Shown here piece after piece: positions 16,723 to 25,236 of a DNA stretch of 64,000 nucleotides. The notes under the pieces were generated by a model that was not told where the DNA came from, made no database searches, and was given only the letters and a program-made list of their open reading frames with translations. A program made the position numbers and the translations under genes. Source of the stretch: Flavobacteriales bacterium UBA7690 (GTDB lineage Bacteria > Bacteroidota > Bacteroidia > Flavobacteriales_F > PHOS-HE28); NCBI GenBank assembly GCA_002482775.1, contig DLGQ01000035.1:20384-84383 (forward strand), in the 5' to 3' direction. The number at the start of each line of letters is the position of its first letter. Within the stretch, counting starts at the first letter, position 1.

Positions 16723-19700
16723 ATGAGCATCACAGAAGTCGCCATAAAGCGTCCGTTGCTGATCACGGTGATCTTCGTCACCCTGATCCTCTTCGGCTTC
16801 GTCAGCTACAAAGGCCTGAACTACAATCTGCTGCCGAAATTCGAGGCCAACGTGGTGATGGTGCAGACCACCTACCGCGGAGCATCGCCGGAAGAGATCC
16901 AGAACACGATCACCAAACCGCTGGAAGATGCGGTGAGCGCGATCGAAGGCGTGGACCAGATCGCCAGCACTAGCATGGAAGGTGTTTCGGCGATCACGGT
17001 AACGTTGAAGTCCGGCACCGACGTGAACAATGCACAGCGTGATGCTGAACGCCGCATCGATCAGATCCGAGCGGGGTTGCCGGAGGATGCCGATGATCCC
17101 GTGGTGCGCCGCTTCAGTACGGACGAGATCCCGATCCTGCGGATGAGCGTGAACAGCGATCTCTCACCGGGCGATCTCTACGAACTGCTTGATGATCGTG
17201 TGGCACCGATCCTCAGCAACGTCAGCGGAGTGGGCTCGGTCACCCTCATCGGTGCACAACAGCGCGAGATCCAGGTGGTGATGGACAACGACAAGCTGAA
17301 GGCCTACGGGATCGGCGCAGGACAAGTGGCACAAGCCGTGGCGGCCAACAGCAGCACCTTCCCAGCGGGCAATGTTGAAGGCGGTGGCGATCGACTTTCC
17401 ATCAATTTGGATGCGCGCGCCGGGAATGTGGATGATCTGCGTAGTACGGTCGTTCGCGAGAACGCAGATGGTTCACGCATCCTGCTGAAGGACATCGCCA
17501 GCGTGACCGATGGCCTGAGCGAAGCCACTACCTACAACCGCATCAACGGGCAACCGGGCATCGGTCTGCAGATCGTGAAACAGAGCGATGCCAACGCGGT
17601 TGAAGTGAGCAAGGGCGTGAAGGCGCGCATGGCCGAGCTTAAGATCGAACTCGCTGATACCGGCTTCAACTACGCCATCGCGATCGATCAAAGTCTGTAC
17701 ACGCTCTCCAGCGCCAATGCGGTGATGTTCGACCTCGTGCTCGCCGTGGTGATCGTGGGTTTCGTGATGTTGCTTTTCCTGCACAGCTTGCGCAGTTCGT
17801 TCTTCGTGCTGGTCGCGCTGCCATCGGCGATGATCCCGACGTTCATCCTCATGTACGCGTTCGGCTTCTCACTGAACTTGATGACGCTCATGGCGCTCTC
17901 GCTGGTCGTGGGTATCCTGGTGGATGATAGCATCGTGGTATTGGAGAACATCTACCGGCACTTGGAGATGGGCAAGACCCGTTGGAGCGCCGCGCTGGAC
18001 GGCCGTAACGAGATCGGCTTCACCGCCATCGCCATCACCTTGGTGGACGTTGTGGTGTTCCTTCCGCTTGCTCTGAGCGGTGGCCTGATCGGTAACATCC
18101 TCCGTGAGTTCTCGCTGGTAGTGGTGTTCAGCACGCTGATGAGTTTGGTGGTGGCGTTCACGCTTACGCCGTTGCTTGCATCACGCTGGGGCAAGCTGGA
18201 ACACTTGACGAAGGATACATTGTGGGGGCGCTTCAGTCTGGCGTTCGAACGCGGCGTTACCAACCTACAACAGTGGTACGGCCGTCTGTTGGAGAAGTCA
18301 TTGCATCGGAAGCGCTATGTGTTGATCATTATTCTCGCGTTGATGGTCGGCTCCATCGCCCTGTTGCCTGCGGGTTTTGTGGGTGCGGCTTTCATTCCGC
18401 AGAGCGATCGCGGTGAATTCCTCGTGCAGCTTGAAACAGCACCACAGTCCTCGATCTCCGTCACCGATCAATTGACGCAACAGGCGGAACGCATCATCCT
18501 CAAGCACCCCGAAGTGGTCAACGCCTTCACCAACGTGGGCACGCAGAGCGGGCAGATGGGTGGCGGAGCGGGATCTTCCAATGCGAACCTTTCGGAGATC
18601 AACGTGAAGCTGGTGCCGAAGACGGAGCGCGCGTATTCTTCGGAGCAATTCGGCCTTATCCTGCGCGATGAAATTGGAACCATCCCTGGCTTGAAGGTGA
18701 CGGTAACGCAAACGAACATCACCGGCAGCGCGAACACACCGATCCAGATCGCGGTGAAAGGAGTGGAGATGGACAGCCTGTGGAAAGCGGCGCGCATGAT
18801 CAAGGCGATCACGGAAGCCACACCAGGGACGGACTACGTGCAATACAGCACCAAGAGTCCGAAACCCGAAGTGCGTGTACGCTTGGATCAGGATCGGATG
18901 GGCGCGATGGGTTTCACCAGTACCGACATCGGCATTGCGGTGCAGACGGCGTTCCGTGGTAACGACCTCAACAACTACAAGGAAGGTGGGGAAGAGTATC
19001 CCATCAACGTGCGGCTGGACCAGTCCGACCGACGTGATGTCCAAAGCGTGCGCGACCTGATGGTGACGAACACAAAGGGCGCCACCGTTGCACTATCCCA
19101 GCTCGCCGATGTGTACGAGACGGCCGGTAGCAGTGTACTGGAACGCACCGATCGCCTGAACTCCATCAAGGTGAACAGTGCTGCGACCGGTCGGCCGAGC
19201 GGCACTATCGTAGCGGAGATCCAAGCGGCATTGGCGAAGGAGGAATTGCCATCCGGAGTGACCGTGCAATACCTCGGTGATGCGAAGAACCAGGGTGATG
19301 CGTTCGGGAGTCTCGGTATGGCGCTCGTCCTCGGCATCCTGCTGGTTTACCTCATCATGGTGGCGCTGTATGAGAACGCGCTTTATCCGTTCGTTGTCCT
19401 GTTCTCCATTCCGGTTTCGCTTGTGGGAGCCTTGCTAGCATTGGCGCTCACCATGCAGCCGCTCGCTATCTTCAGCATCGTTGGTCTGATCATGTTGCTC
19501 GGTCTGGTGAGCAAGAACGGTATCCTCATCGTGGACTTCGCGAACCAGTTACGCAAAGAAGGCATGGGCCTTACCGAGGCGTTGGTGGAAGCCGGCAAGG
19601 AACGTCTGCGTCCGATCTTGATGACCACCGTAGCGATGGTGTTCGGTATGCTGCCGATCGCACTTGCCAGCGGCGATGGTGCCGAGGTGAAGAACGGCAT

Positions 19701-19860
19701 GGCCTGGGTGATCATCGGTGGGTTGACCAGCTCGCTCATCCTCACCTTGTTCATCGTGCCCACGATGTACTATATCATGACACGGTTGATGGAACGTGTG
19801 GGTGGCAAGCGGTTCGGTCGCAAGCGGAAGTTGGTGGAGGAGCGTGTGGAGTTGGCTTAG
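16723..19860 (+). CDS. RND efflux transporter (AcrB/HAE1 family)
   Basis: 1045 residues, the standard length for AcrB-type pumps. TM1 is LLITVIFVTLILFGFVSY. The proton-relay residues are present: Asp401-Asp402 in GILVDDSIVVLENI (TM4) and Lys931 in GLVSKNGILIVDFANQL (TM10, equivalent to AcrB Lys940). Two large periplasmic loops follow TM1 and TM7. It completes the MarR-TolC-adaptor-pump operon. The substrate cannot be told from sequence; multidrug export is the family norm. The C-terminus is basic (KRFGRKRKLVEERVE). Confidence 0.96.
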   Translation: MSITEVAIKRPLLITVIFVTLILFGFVSYKGLNYNLLPKFEANVVMVQTTYRGASPEEIQNTITKPLEDAVSAIEGVDQIASTSMEGVSAITVTLKSGTDVNNAQRDAERRIDQIRAGLPEDADDPVVRRFSTDEIPILRMSVNSDLSPGDLYELLDDRVAPILSNVSGVGSVTLIGAQQREIQVVMDNDKLKAYGIGAGQVAQAVAANSSTFPAGNVEGGGDRLSINLDARAGNVDDLRSTVVRENADGSRILLKDIASVTDGLSEATTYNRINGQPGIGLQIVKQSDANAVEVSKGVKARMAELKIELADTGFNYAIAIDQSLYTLSSANAVMFDLVLAVVIVGFVMLLFLHSLRSSFFVLVALPSAMIPTFILMYAFGFSLNLMTLMALSLVVGILVDDSIVVLENIYRHLEMGKTRWSAALDGRNEIGFTAIAITLVDVVVFLPLALSGGLIGNILREFSLVVVFSTLMSLVVAFTLTPLLASRWGKLEHLTKDTLWGRFSLAFERGVTNLQQWYGRLLEKSLHRKRYVLIIILALMVGSIALLPAGFVGAAFIPQSDRGEFLVQLETAPQSSISVTDQLTQQAERIILKHPEVVNAFTNVGTQSGQMGGGAGSSNANLSEINVKLVPKTERAYSSEQFGLILRDEIGTIPGLKVTVTQTNITGSANTPIQIAVKGVEMDSLWKAARMIKAITEATPGTDYVQYSTKSPKPEVRVRLDQDRMGAMGFTSTDIGIAVQTAFRGNDLNNYKEGGEEYPINVRLDQSDRRDVQSVRDLMVTNTKGATVALSQLADVYETAGSSVLERTDRLNSIKVNSAATGRPSGTIVAEIQAALAKEELPSGVTVQYLGDAKNQGDAFGSLGMALVLGILLVYLIMVALYENALYPFVVLFSIPVSLVGALLALALTMQPLAIFSIVGLIMLLGLVSKNGILIVDFANQLRKEGMGLTEALVEAGKERLRPILMTTVAMVFGMLPIALASGDGAEVKNGMAWVIIGGLTSSLILTLFIVPTMYYIMTRLMERVGGKRFGRKRKLVEERVELA

Positions 19861-19906
19861 CCCCACTCTTCACGGGTCACGCTGAACGAACTGCGAAGAA
19901 GTAGTC

Positions 19907-21136
19907 CTACCAACGATCTAGCGTGAAAAGATCCGCTGCCGGATGCACATGACCGAGGATGCGGTCACGGATCACTTCAGCAGCGATGAGGCTGAAGGTG
20001 ATGCCGTTACCACCCATGCCGAGTGCGAAGAAACTGCGCGGATCATCACGAACCTGGTCGATGATGGGAAGCGCATCTTTCGTTTCGCCGAACGTACCGC
20101 ACCAAGCGAATTCGGGAACCAATTTCAAGGGGGCGCACCGCTCTTCGAATTCCTTTACCAATGCTGCGGTCTTCTTGCGTAACAACGCATCGCGCAACGG
20201 AGGGCTACGGAAGGATTCATCGCGCCCGCCCAGGATGATGCGGCCTTCTGGAGCAGAGCGCATGTAGAGGTAGGGGTGGGCTGTTTCCCAGATCAAGGCG
20301 CTGTCGAGCCACGGCTGATCCAGGGTTCCGGCCTCGCTCACGAGCGCGTAGGTGCTGTGCAGCGCAACGGTACCGCGGGGGAGCAGGTCGGTGGTCTCGT
20401 AGCCACCGGCGTGGATCAGGTACTGCGCACGGATGCGATGCCCTCGTGTGGTGGTCAGGAGAGGTCTGGTGTCGGAAGTATCGATGTGTTCCACATGACT
20501 ATGGGCGAACACCTGCGCACCGGAGCGTGTATTGCGGGTGTGCAACGCATGGGTCAAACGCCACGCATCCACCTGCGCGCCCAGTTCAGAGCGCAAAGCT
20601 GCAGGCCCGATCAGGGGAGAGCACTGGCGCACTTCTTCTTCAGTTGGAATGAAGCGCACGTCGAAACCATGCTGCTTGCGTAGGTCGGCTTCGCGCCGCA
20701 GGGCTTTCACATGCGAACGCTTGCTGGCTACTTGTATGCTGGGACGCTGGTCCAGTTCGCAACCGACACGCTCACCGATCCTTAGCAAGTTCCGTACAGC
20801 ATCGGCACTTGCGTGGTAGCTGCGCACGGCGCGATCGAGGCCGATCAGTTCGGCGAGATCGTGCAAGGGCAGGTCGATATCGTACTGCAACAACGCGGTA
20901 CTGGCGCATGTGCTTCCCGTGCCGATCGCGCGCGAATCAACCACCACCACACCAAGCCCGGCTTCGCACAAGTGATAGGCACACAGCGCACCGGTGATGC
21001 CGCCACCGATGATCACCACCTCCGTCTCGATGTCAGTTGCCAGCACCGGATAAGTTTCATCCGTTCCGTTGCGTACGAGCCAGTACGGTGTCCCGGAATG
21101 CAGGTCCGTGCGTTCGGGTGCAGCGTTCAGTGCCAT
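19907..21136 (-). CDS. FAD-dependent oxidoreductase (DAO/DadA-like)
   Basis: 409 residues. The dinucleotide-binding motif VVIIGGGITGALCAYHLCEA sits after a leader of about 37 residues, followed by VVVVDSRAIGTGSTCASTAL, as in glycine/D-amino-acid oxidase relatives. The C-terminal FAD contact region is recognisable (FALGMGGNGITFSLIAAEVI). Proteins of this type oxidise amines or amino acids; the substrate is not evident. It is last in a four-gene leftward run (Dps, DUF748, YihY, this gene) with gaps of 6-14 bp, so it is probably co-transcribed with stress genes. Confidence 0.9.
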   Translation of the reverse strand: MALNAAPERTDLHSGTPYWLVRNGTDETYPVLATDIETEVVIIGGGITGALCAYHLCEAGLGVVVVDSRAIGTGSTCASTALLQYDIDLPLHDLAELIGLDRAVRSYHASADAVRNLLRIGERVGCELDQRPSIQVASKRSHVKALRREADLRKQHGFDVRFIPTEEEVRQCSPLIGPAALRSELGAQVDAWRLTHALHTRNTRSGAQVFAHSHVEHIDTSDTRPLLTTTRGHRIRAQYLIHAGGYETTDLLPRGTVALHSTYALVSEAGTLDQPWLDSALIWETAHPYLYMRSAPEGRIILGGRDESFRSPPLRDALLRKKTAALVKEFEERCAPLKLVPEFAWCGTFGETKDALPIIDQVRDDPRSFFALGMGGNGITFSLIAAEVIRDRILGHVHPAADLFTLDRW

Positions 21137-21144
21137 GTGATGGA

Positions 21145-22083
21145 TCAGTTCGATGGGGTGGTCTTCACCGCGTGTGGCAGCGGCTGCATATGCTCTCCGC
21201 GCTGCAGTGCGGTAACGTAGGTGAACTGCGCGCCGAACAGTGTGAGTATCGCCGCGTAGTAGACCCAGAGCATGATGATGATGAGCGCTCCGCCCGCCCC
21301 GTACGCATCACCGGCCCCGGTCTTGGCGATGTACAGACCGATGAGGTATTTGCCACCGGAGAAGAGCAATGCGGTGAACAGCGAACCCACCCACACGGTG
21401 CGCCAAGCGATGCGCATATCGGGCAGGAATTTGAACACCATGGCGAACACGGTGGTAACTACCGCGAAAGAAAGGAAAAGACCGGCCACGCCTACCAACA
21501 TGGTTCCTGCGGGAAGCCATGCGCCAAGGCGTTCACCAATGGCGACAACGGCGGCATCGACCACTAAGGAGACCAGCAACAGGAAGCCGAAGGAAGAGAT
21601 CAGGGCTAGTGAAGTGAGCCGTGTGAGGAGGTAACGAACGATGGCTTTCCCCGGTTTCTGCTTCACTTTCCAGATGCGGTTCAAGCTGTTCTGTAACGAG
21701 GCGAAAAGTGCGCTTGCACTTACCGCGAGTGCTACCAGGCCAAGCACCTGGGAGAATATCCCGGTCTTCTTCTTGTCCGCGTTCTGCACGATGCCCGCCA
21801 GGTCGTTCGCTGTGCTAGCACCGATCAGTGATCCAGCCTGACCGTACAGTGCTTCGCGCACGGCTGCCGCATCGTAGAACGTAGAAGCCACCATTAGCGC
21901 CAGGATCAACACTCCGGGTAGGGCGAAGATGGTGGTGAAGGCCAAGGAGCTCGCTTCCGTGAGCGGGTCCCCTTTGAAGAACTCCTGGCCAGAACGTTTC
22001 AGCGTGGACCAGAAATGGGCGATGTGGCGTACAGCGAACGGGCGGTGTTCGGCGGGGTATTGCTTGTCGGTGGTGGTGGCCAT
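21145..22083 (-). CDS. YihY/BrkB-family inner-membrane protein
   Basis: 312 residues with about six hydrophobic segments and the family pattern: FFKGDPLTEASSLAFTTIFA near the N-terminus (usually AaalAyyt in relatives), then SLVVDAAVVAIGERLGAWLP, FKFLPDMRIAWRTVWVGSLF and GAGGALIIIMLWVYYAAILT near the C-terminus. The family was once called ribonuclease BN, but no RNase activity is accepted; transport or envelope function is assumed. It sits 8 bp upstream of the FAD oxidoreductase and 14 bp downstream of the DUF748 protein. Confidence 0.93.
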   Translation of the reverse strand: MATTTDKQYPAEHRPFAVRHIAHFWSTLKRSGQEFFKGDPLTEASSLAFTTIFALPGVLILALMVASTFYDAAAVREALYGQAGSLIGASTANDLAGIVQNADKKKTGIFSQVLGLVALAVSASALFASLQNSLNRIWKVKQKPGKAIVRYLLTRLTSLALISSFGFLLLVSLVVDAAVVAIGERLGAWLPAGTMLVGVAGLFLSFAVVTTVFAMVFKFLPDMRIAWRTVWVGSLFTALLFSGGKYLIGLYIAKTGAGDAYGAGGALIIIMLWVYYAAILTLFGAQFTYVTALQRGEHMQPLPHAVKTTPSN

Positions 22084-22097
22084 GTCCGTATGGTGGG

Positions 22098-23273
22098 TCA
22101 GGACTTTTTCTTCCTGGGCTTATCCTCGTTCTTCTTGAAGAGTTCCTTAAGGAAGCCCTTCTTTTCCGGTGGTGGCGCAGTGACCGAACGGATGTTGATC
22201 TGGTTGTCCACTGCGGGTTGCAGGGCTTGGAAGAACGCGTTGCGCAGCAGGTCTATCACCGCGTAGAGCACGTTGGTGCGTGGTCCGTCCATACGTCCTT
22301 CGAAGCGCACCTTGGTGGCCACTTGATCTTCGCGTTGATTGCGGAAGAGCACACCAGCGGTACCCACCACACCTTCCCACAACTTGCGCAGGAGGTTGTC
22401 CCCGCGATCTTCGTGGCCCACCACATCCAGGTCTTGGATCAGCGGTTTCACATACCCGGTGAAGCCACCATCCTTTGCAGCCACCTCGGTGTAGAGCCCG
22501 AAAGTGCCGCGGTTCACATCGAATTTGCCATACGCCTGCATGAAGTCGTTGAGTTGTGGTAGCTCCATGTTCTTCAGTTCGCTGTTCAGGTCGAACGTGG
22601 GTTGTTCCGCCAGTGGGTTCAGGCGCATGTTGAAGTCCATGGCACCGCCGTAGAGGGCAGAGGTGAAGCGTAACGATGCTGGAAGGAGCGACGTGGAATC
22701 GTAGCTGTTGCGCAGGTTCAGTGCGAGCAGGTCGATGTCCGTCATCTGCACGTCCACCCGGGGTTTCGTTGTAGGGTCCTTGAAACGCAGCGTACCATCG
22801 TGGGCTTCGATCCTGTTCACGCGGATCGGCATCAGGTCGTCCAGGAGATCGCGGAACGTGGTGGTGTCCTTTTGCACTGCGGCGGGCTCTACGGCGTCCT
22901 TGGTGAATACCACCCGCGGTTCCTCCAGCACCAGTTCACCAACGACTGAACCGTTGAGGAGCGCCTTCCATTCGATGGAGAGATCGATCAACGTTGCACC
23001 CAGGAACGGGCTCCGCACGCCGCTCGCGCTATCCACTTGGTCGATGAACAGATCTTCCAATTGATAGGCACCACGGAGCAATGCGAGGTTCAGGTCTTCC
23101 ACATGACCATAGTAACCATCCAGCTTGGCGAGCTTGTCGTTCACCACATGCAGAAGCACGTAAGGCAGCACGATGCGGATGGCCACGAGCACGCCCAGTA
23201 TGATGAGCAGCGTACGCAGCCGGCGCCGACGTTTCACAGGGTGTTCCTCCCCAGGGACGATAACAGCGGACAT
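22098..23273 (-). CDS. DUF748 / AsmA-like envelope protein
   Basis: 391 residues. A basic N-terminus (KRRRRLRTLL) leads into one membrane helix (LLIILGVLVAIRIVLPYVLL). A long beta-rich periplasmic region follows with DUF748-type features: HVEDLNLALLRGAYQLEDLF, the section on VGELVLEEPRVVF, and VNRIEAHDGTLRFKD. The C-terminal tail is strongly basic (KKGFLKELFKKNEDKPRKKK). Relatives are AsmA-like proteins linked to envelope lipid homeostasis. The gene follows dps by 6 bp and precedes the YihY gene by 14 bp, suggesting an envelope/oxidative stress operon. Confidence 0.85.
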   Translation of the reverse strand: MSAVIVPGEEHPVKRRRRLRTLLIILGVLVAIRIVLPYVLLHVVNDKLAKLDGYYGHVEDLNLALLRGAYQLEDLFIDQVDSASGVRSPFLGATLIDLSIEWKALLNGSVVGELVLEEPRVVFTKDAVEPAAVQKDTTTFRDLLDDLMPIRVNRIEAHDGTLRFKDPTTKPRVDVQMTDIDLLALNLRNSYDSTSLLPASLRFTSALYGGAMDFNMRLNPLAEQPTFDLNSELKNMELPQLNDFMQAYGKFDVNRGTFGLYTEVAAKDGGFTGYVKPLIQDLDVVGHEDRGDNLLRKLWEGVVGTAGVLFRNQREDQVATKVRFEGRMDGPRTNVLYAVIDLLRNAFFQALQPAVDNQINIRSVTAPPPEKKGFLKELFKKNEDKPRKKKS

Positions 23274-23279
23274 GCGGGC

Positions 23280-23822
23280 CTACTTGTTGAACGCGCTCAG
23301 CATCCAATGGTGCTTCTCCAACTGTTCAATGAAGCCTTTCACCATGCGCTCTGTTCCGGAGTCGCTTAACTCCAAGGTGACGTCCACGGTGTCGCACATC
23401 AGGTCCAAGAGCGTGATGTAGTCGGCCAGGATGTTCTTCATCATCTTGTCCGAAGGGGGTACCGTAGCATCTTCTTTCAGCGTGCTCTGCTTGAGGTATT
23501 CGGCGTAGGTGCTCAGCGGACGTTCGCGGAACACACGCACACGTTCGGCGATCAGGTCGATGTTGGCTTGTGCCTCCGTGTACTGGAGTTCTAACTGTTC
23601 ATGGATATCGAAGAAGTCGCCACCGGTCACGTTCCAATGGTAGTTGCGCAGTTTCTGATAGTGGACCTGATAGTTGGCGAGCAAGATGTTGAGAGAGTCC
23701 ACGATACGCGTGCGGTCCTGAGCGCTCCAGTGGAGCGAGTGGCGTTTGCGTGTTTCAACATTTCCTTTTTTGGCGGGTGTGGAGGTGGCCATGATCGTTG
23801 GACTTTGCTTGATTGCTGCCAT
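23280..23822 (-). CDS. dps: Dps-family DNA-binding ferritin-like protein
   Basis: About 180 residues from ATG 23822; ATG 23792 (MATSTPAKKGNVETRKR) is equally plausible and 23840 is possible. The Dps ferroxidase signature is clear: LRNYHWNVTGGDFFDIHEQL followed by DLIAERVR, which supplies the inter-subunit His/Asp/Glu iron ligands. The lysine/arginine-rich N-terminal tail could bind DNA. Dps oligomers store iron using hydrogen peroxide and protect DNA in stationary phase. It is first in a four-gene leftward operon, and a KatE-type catalase lies 1.4 kb away. Confidence 0.95.
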   Translation of the reverse strand: MAAIKQSPTIMATSTPAKKGNVETRKRHSLHWSAQDRTRIVDSLNILLANYQVHYQKLRNYHWNVTGGDFFDIHEQLELQYTEAQANIDLIAERVRVFRERPLSTYAEYLKQSTLKEDATVPPSDKMMKNILADYITLLDLMCDTVDVTLELSDSGTERMVKGFIEQLEKHHWMLSAFNK

Positions 23823-24131
23823 GTTCCATGCCACGCGCATTCATTCAAGAACGATCAGCGGAAAGGATGTCCACTGTGGAGAAGGTTACCCATTGTGGCT
23901 CTCTTCTTCCCCTCCGTGGAGGTGTTATTCGTGGCTATAGGGTCTACGTTCTTCCAGTTCGTTGTGTCTTTTCAGCGATGGCTCCACGGTTCTTATGGGT
24001 GGCGAGGCCTATCGGCTGGTGATCGATGGGTTGTCCATACTTAAAGAAGCGTAACCTCATCTGACTTGGTAGTGCAAGGTGGCCGGAGGTTTGAGGTGTG
24101 TTACATGGAACTCTCACTTGAACTCTCACAC
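23823..24131. other. Intergenic region, no gene seen
   Basis: About 310 bp between dps and a 32-codon frame. It should hold the dps promoter. I see no convincing TAnnTTTG box, repeat or hairpin. Open frames here are short with poor codon use. Confidence 0.4.
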
Positions 24132-24230
24132 ATGAATAAGAAGCCAGCGCCAATGCCATGGGTCTATCGGCTCATCGCCATCTTCCTCTTTTTCATGGTC
24201 CTCGTCTGGCTCTACGTCATGGTGCGGTGA
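24132..24230 (+). CDS. Possible 32-aa single-pass membrane peptide
   Basis: An ATG at 24132 opens 32 codons ending in TGA at 24228-24230. The peptide has a short basic head (MNKKPAPMPWVYR) and one hydrophobic helix (LIAIFLFFMVLVWLYVMV) ending in Arg. This charge and helix arrangement is typical of small stress-associated membrane peptides and is unlikely in random sequence of this GC. No homologue is known to me and no promoter stands out, so it remains tentative. Confidence 0.5.
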   Translation: MNKKPAPMPWVYRLIAIFLFFMVLVWLYVMVR

Positions 24231-24548
24231 CCGCGGGCCCTTTTGATGCTTCCGCGTGGGCATCGAGTCATCCCCTTGGTCTCATTCTGTACATAGGGCT
24301 CTTGTGGTCGGCAGACTTTCCGCACCACCTCCATGGTCTGTCAGCGCCTCACGAAGCAAGATTCACCCTCGATTCGGGGCGTGTCTTACACATTGGAACG
24401 CCGATCGTGTGATCCGGTCCCCCGGCGCTAGGGGCCGGTTCGTGGATTCTAGTGGTTGCGGAGCGTGTCGGAGCGAGGCATGCACGCATGTTCCATGTCA
24501 TGGCCCCGGATCTGTCACCGTGAGGATCGAACATTGAACCTCATTGAC
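24231..24548. other. Intergenic region, no gene seen
   Basis: About 318 bp between the small membrane peptide and a secreted protein. No coding frame with a sensible start and composition was seen on either strand, and no clear regulatory motif. Confidence 0.4.
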
Positions 24549-24974
24549 ATGAAAGCCATGACCACCTTCTCTCGGGGCACGATCGCTTCACTTGCTCTGT
24601 GCACCTGCATCACCTTCGCCACGGCGCAAAGCACGCCACCTGCGCGCGAGAACGTGCCGCAGCAACCTTCACAACCTACTACTACCGCACCGCTTCCGCC
24701 GCAACAAGGATGGATGTGGTGGGACGAAACCCACGGCCGAGACATGAACATCGCCGTGGACCGCATGAAGGAACTGCAAGCCGTTGACCAGCGGTACCGT
24801 TCGGACTACGAGGCCATGGGAAGCACGACGTGGACCAACCCCGACTACGAGTCGTTGACCGAGCGTCGCAACGCGGAGTTCGAGAGGGTGCTCACACCGG
24901 AGCAGTATCAACAATACGTGCTCCTTAGCACACCTCCAGCACCCACGCCTGGAACGCCTGCCCCTGCACGTTAG
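24549..24974 (+). CDS. Small secreted proline-rich hypothetical protein
   Basis: 141 residues from ATG 24549. Signal peptide (GTIASLALCTCITFATAQ), then a Pro/Thr/Gln-rich linker, a short conserved-looking core (WMWWDETHGRDMNIAVDRMK) and a C-terminal helix with LTPEQYQQYVLL. The LTxxQ motif resembles that of Spy/CpxP-like periplasmic proteins, but only one copy is present and the assignment is weak. The protein ends in a Pro/Ala tail. I do not recognise a family. Confidence 0.7.
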   Translation: MKAMTTFSRGTIASLALCTCITFATAQSTPPARENVPQQPSQPTTTAPLPPQQGWMWWDETHGRDMNIAVDRMKELQAVDQRYRSDYEAMGSTTWTNPDYESLTERRNAEFERVLTPEQYQQYVLLSTPPAPTPGTPAPAR

Positions 24975-24998
24975 GGCATCTTAGCTCTTCGGAGGATC

Positions 24999-25042
24999 AA
25001 CAGCTCCGGTGCTCGTGCAACTGCGCGGGAGCCGGAGTTGTT
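24999..25042 (+). terminator. Candidate terminator after the small secreted protein
   Basis: AACAGCTCCGG (24999-25009) pairs with CCGGAGTTGTT (25032-25042), with one G-T wobble and a 22-nt loop. TTCCTTGTTGTTTCTT follows, a moderately T-rich tail. Confidence 0.45.
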
Positions 25043-25236
25043 CCTTGTTGTTTCTTAGGTCGATCGAACAGCACCGGCGCTGTGCGATGCTCCGTTCGGA
25101 CATCGGGCAGCGGACACTTTGTTCCCCGTTATTCGTACTTACATGACGCCCCGCGCAATGAAGGGTTCACTTCACTGACTGGGCGCTAGGGCAGAAGCGA
25201 TCATGCTGCCGCCTTCTCGTGTTCTATGGATCGTGT

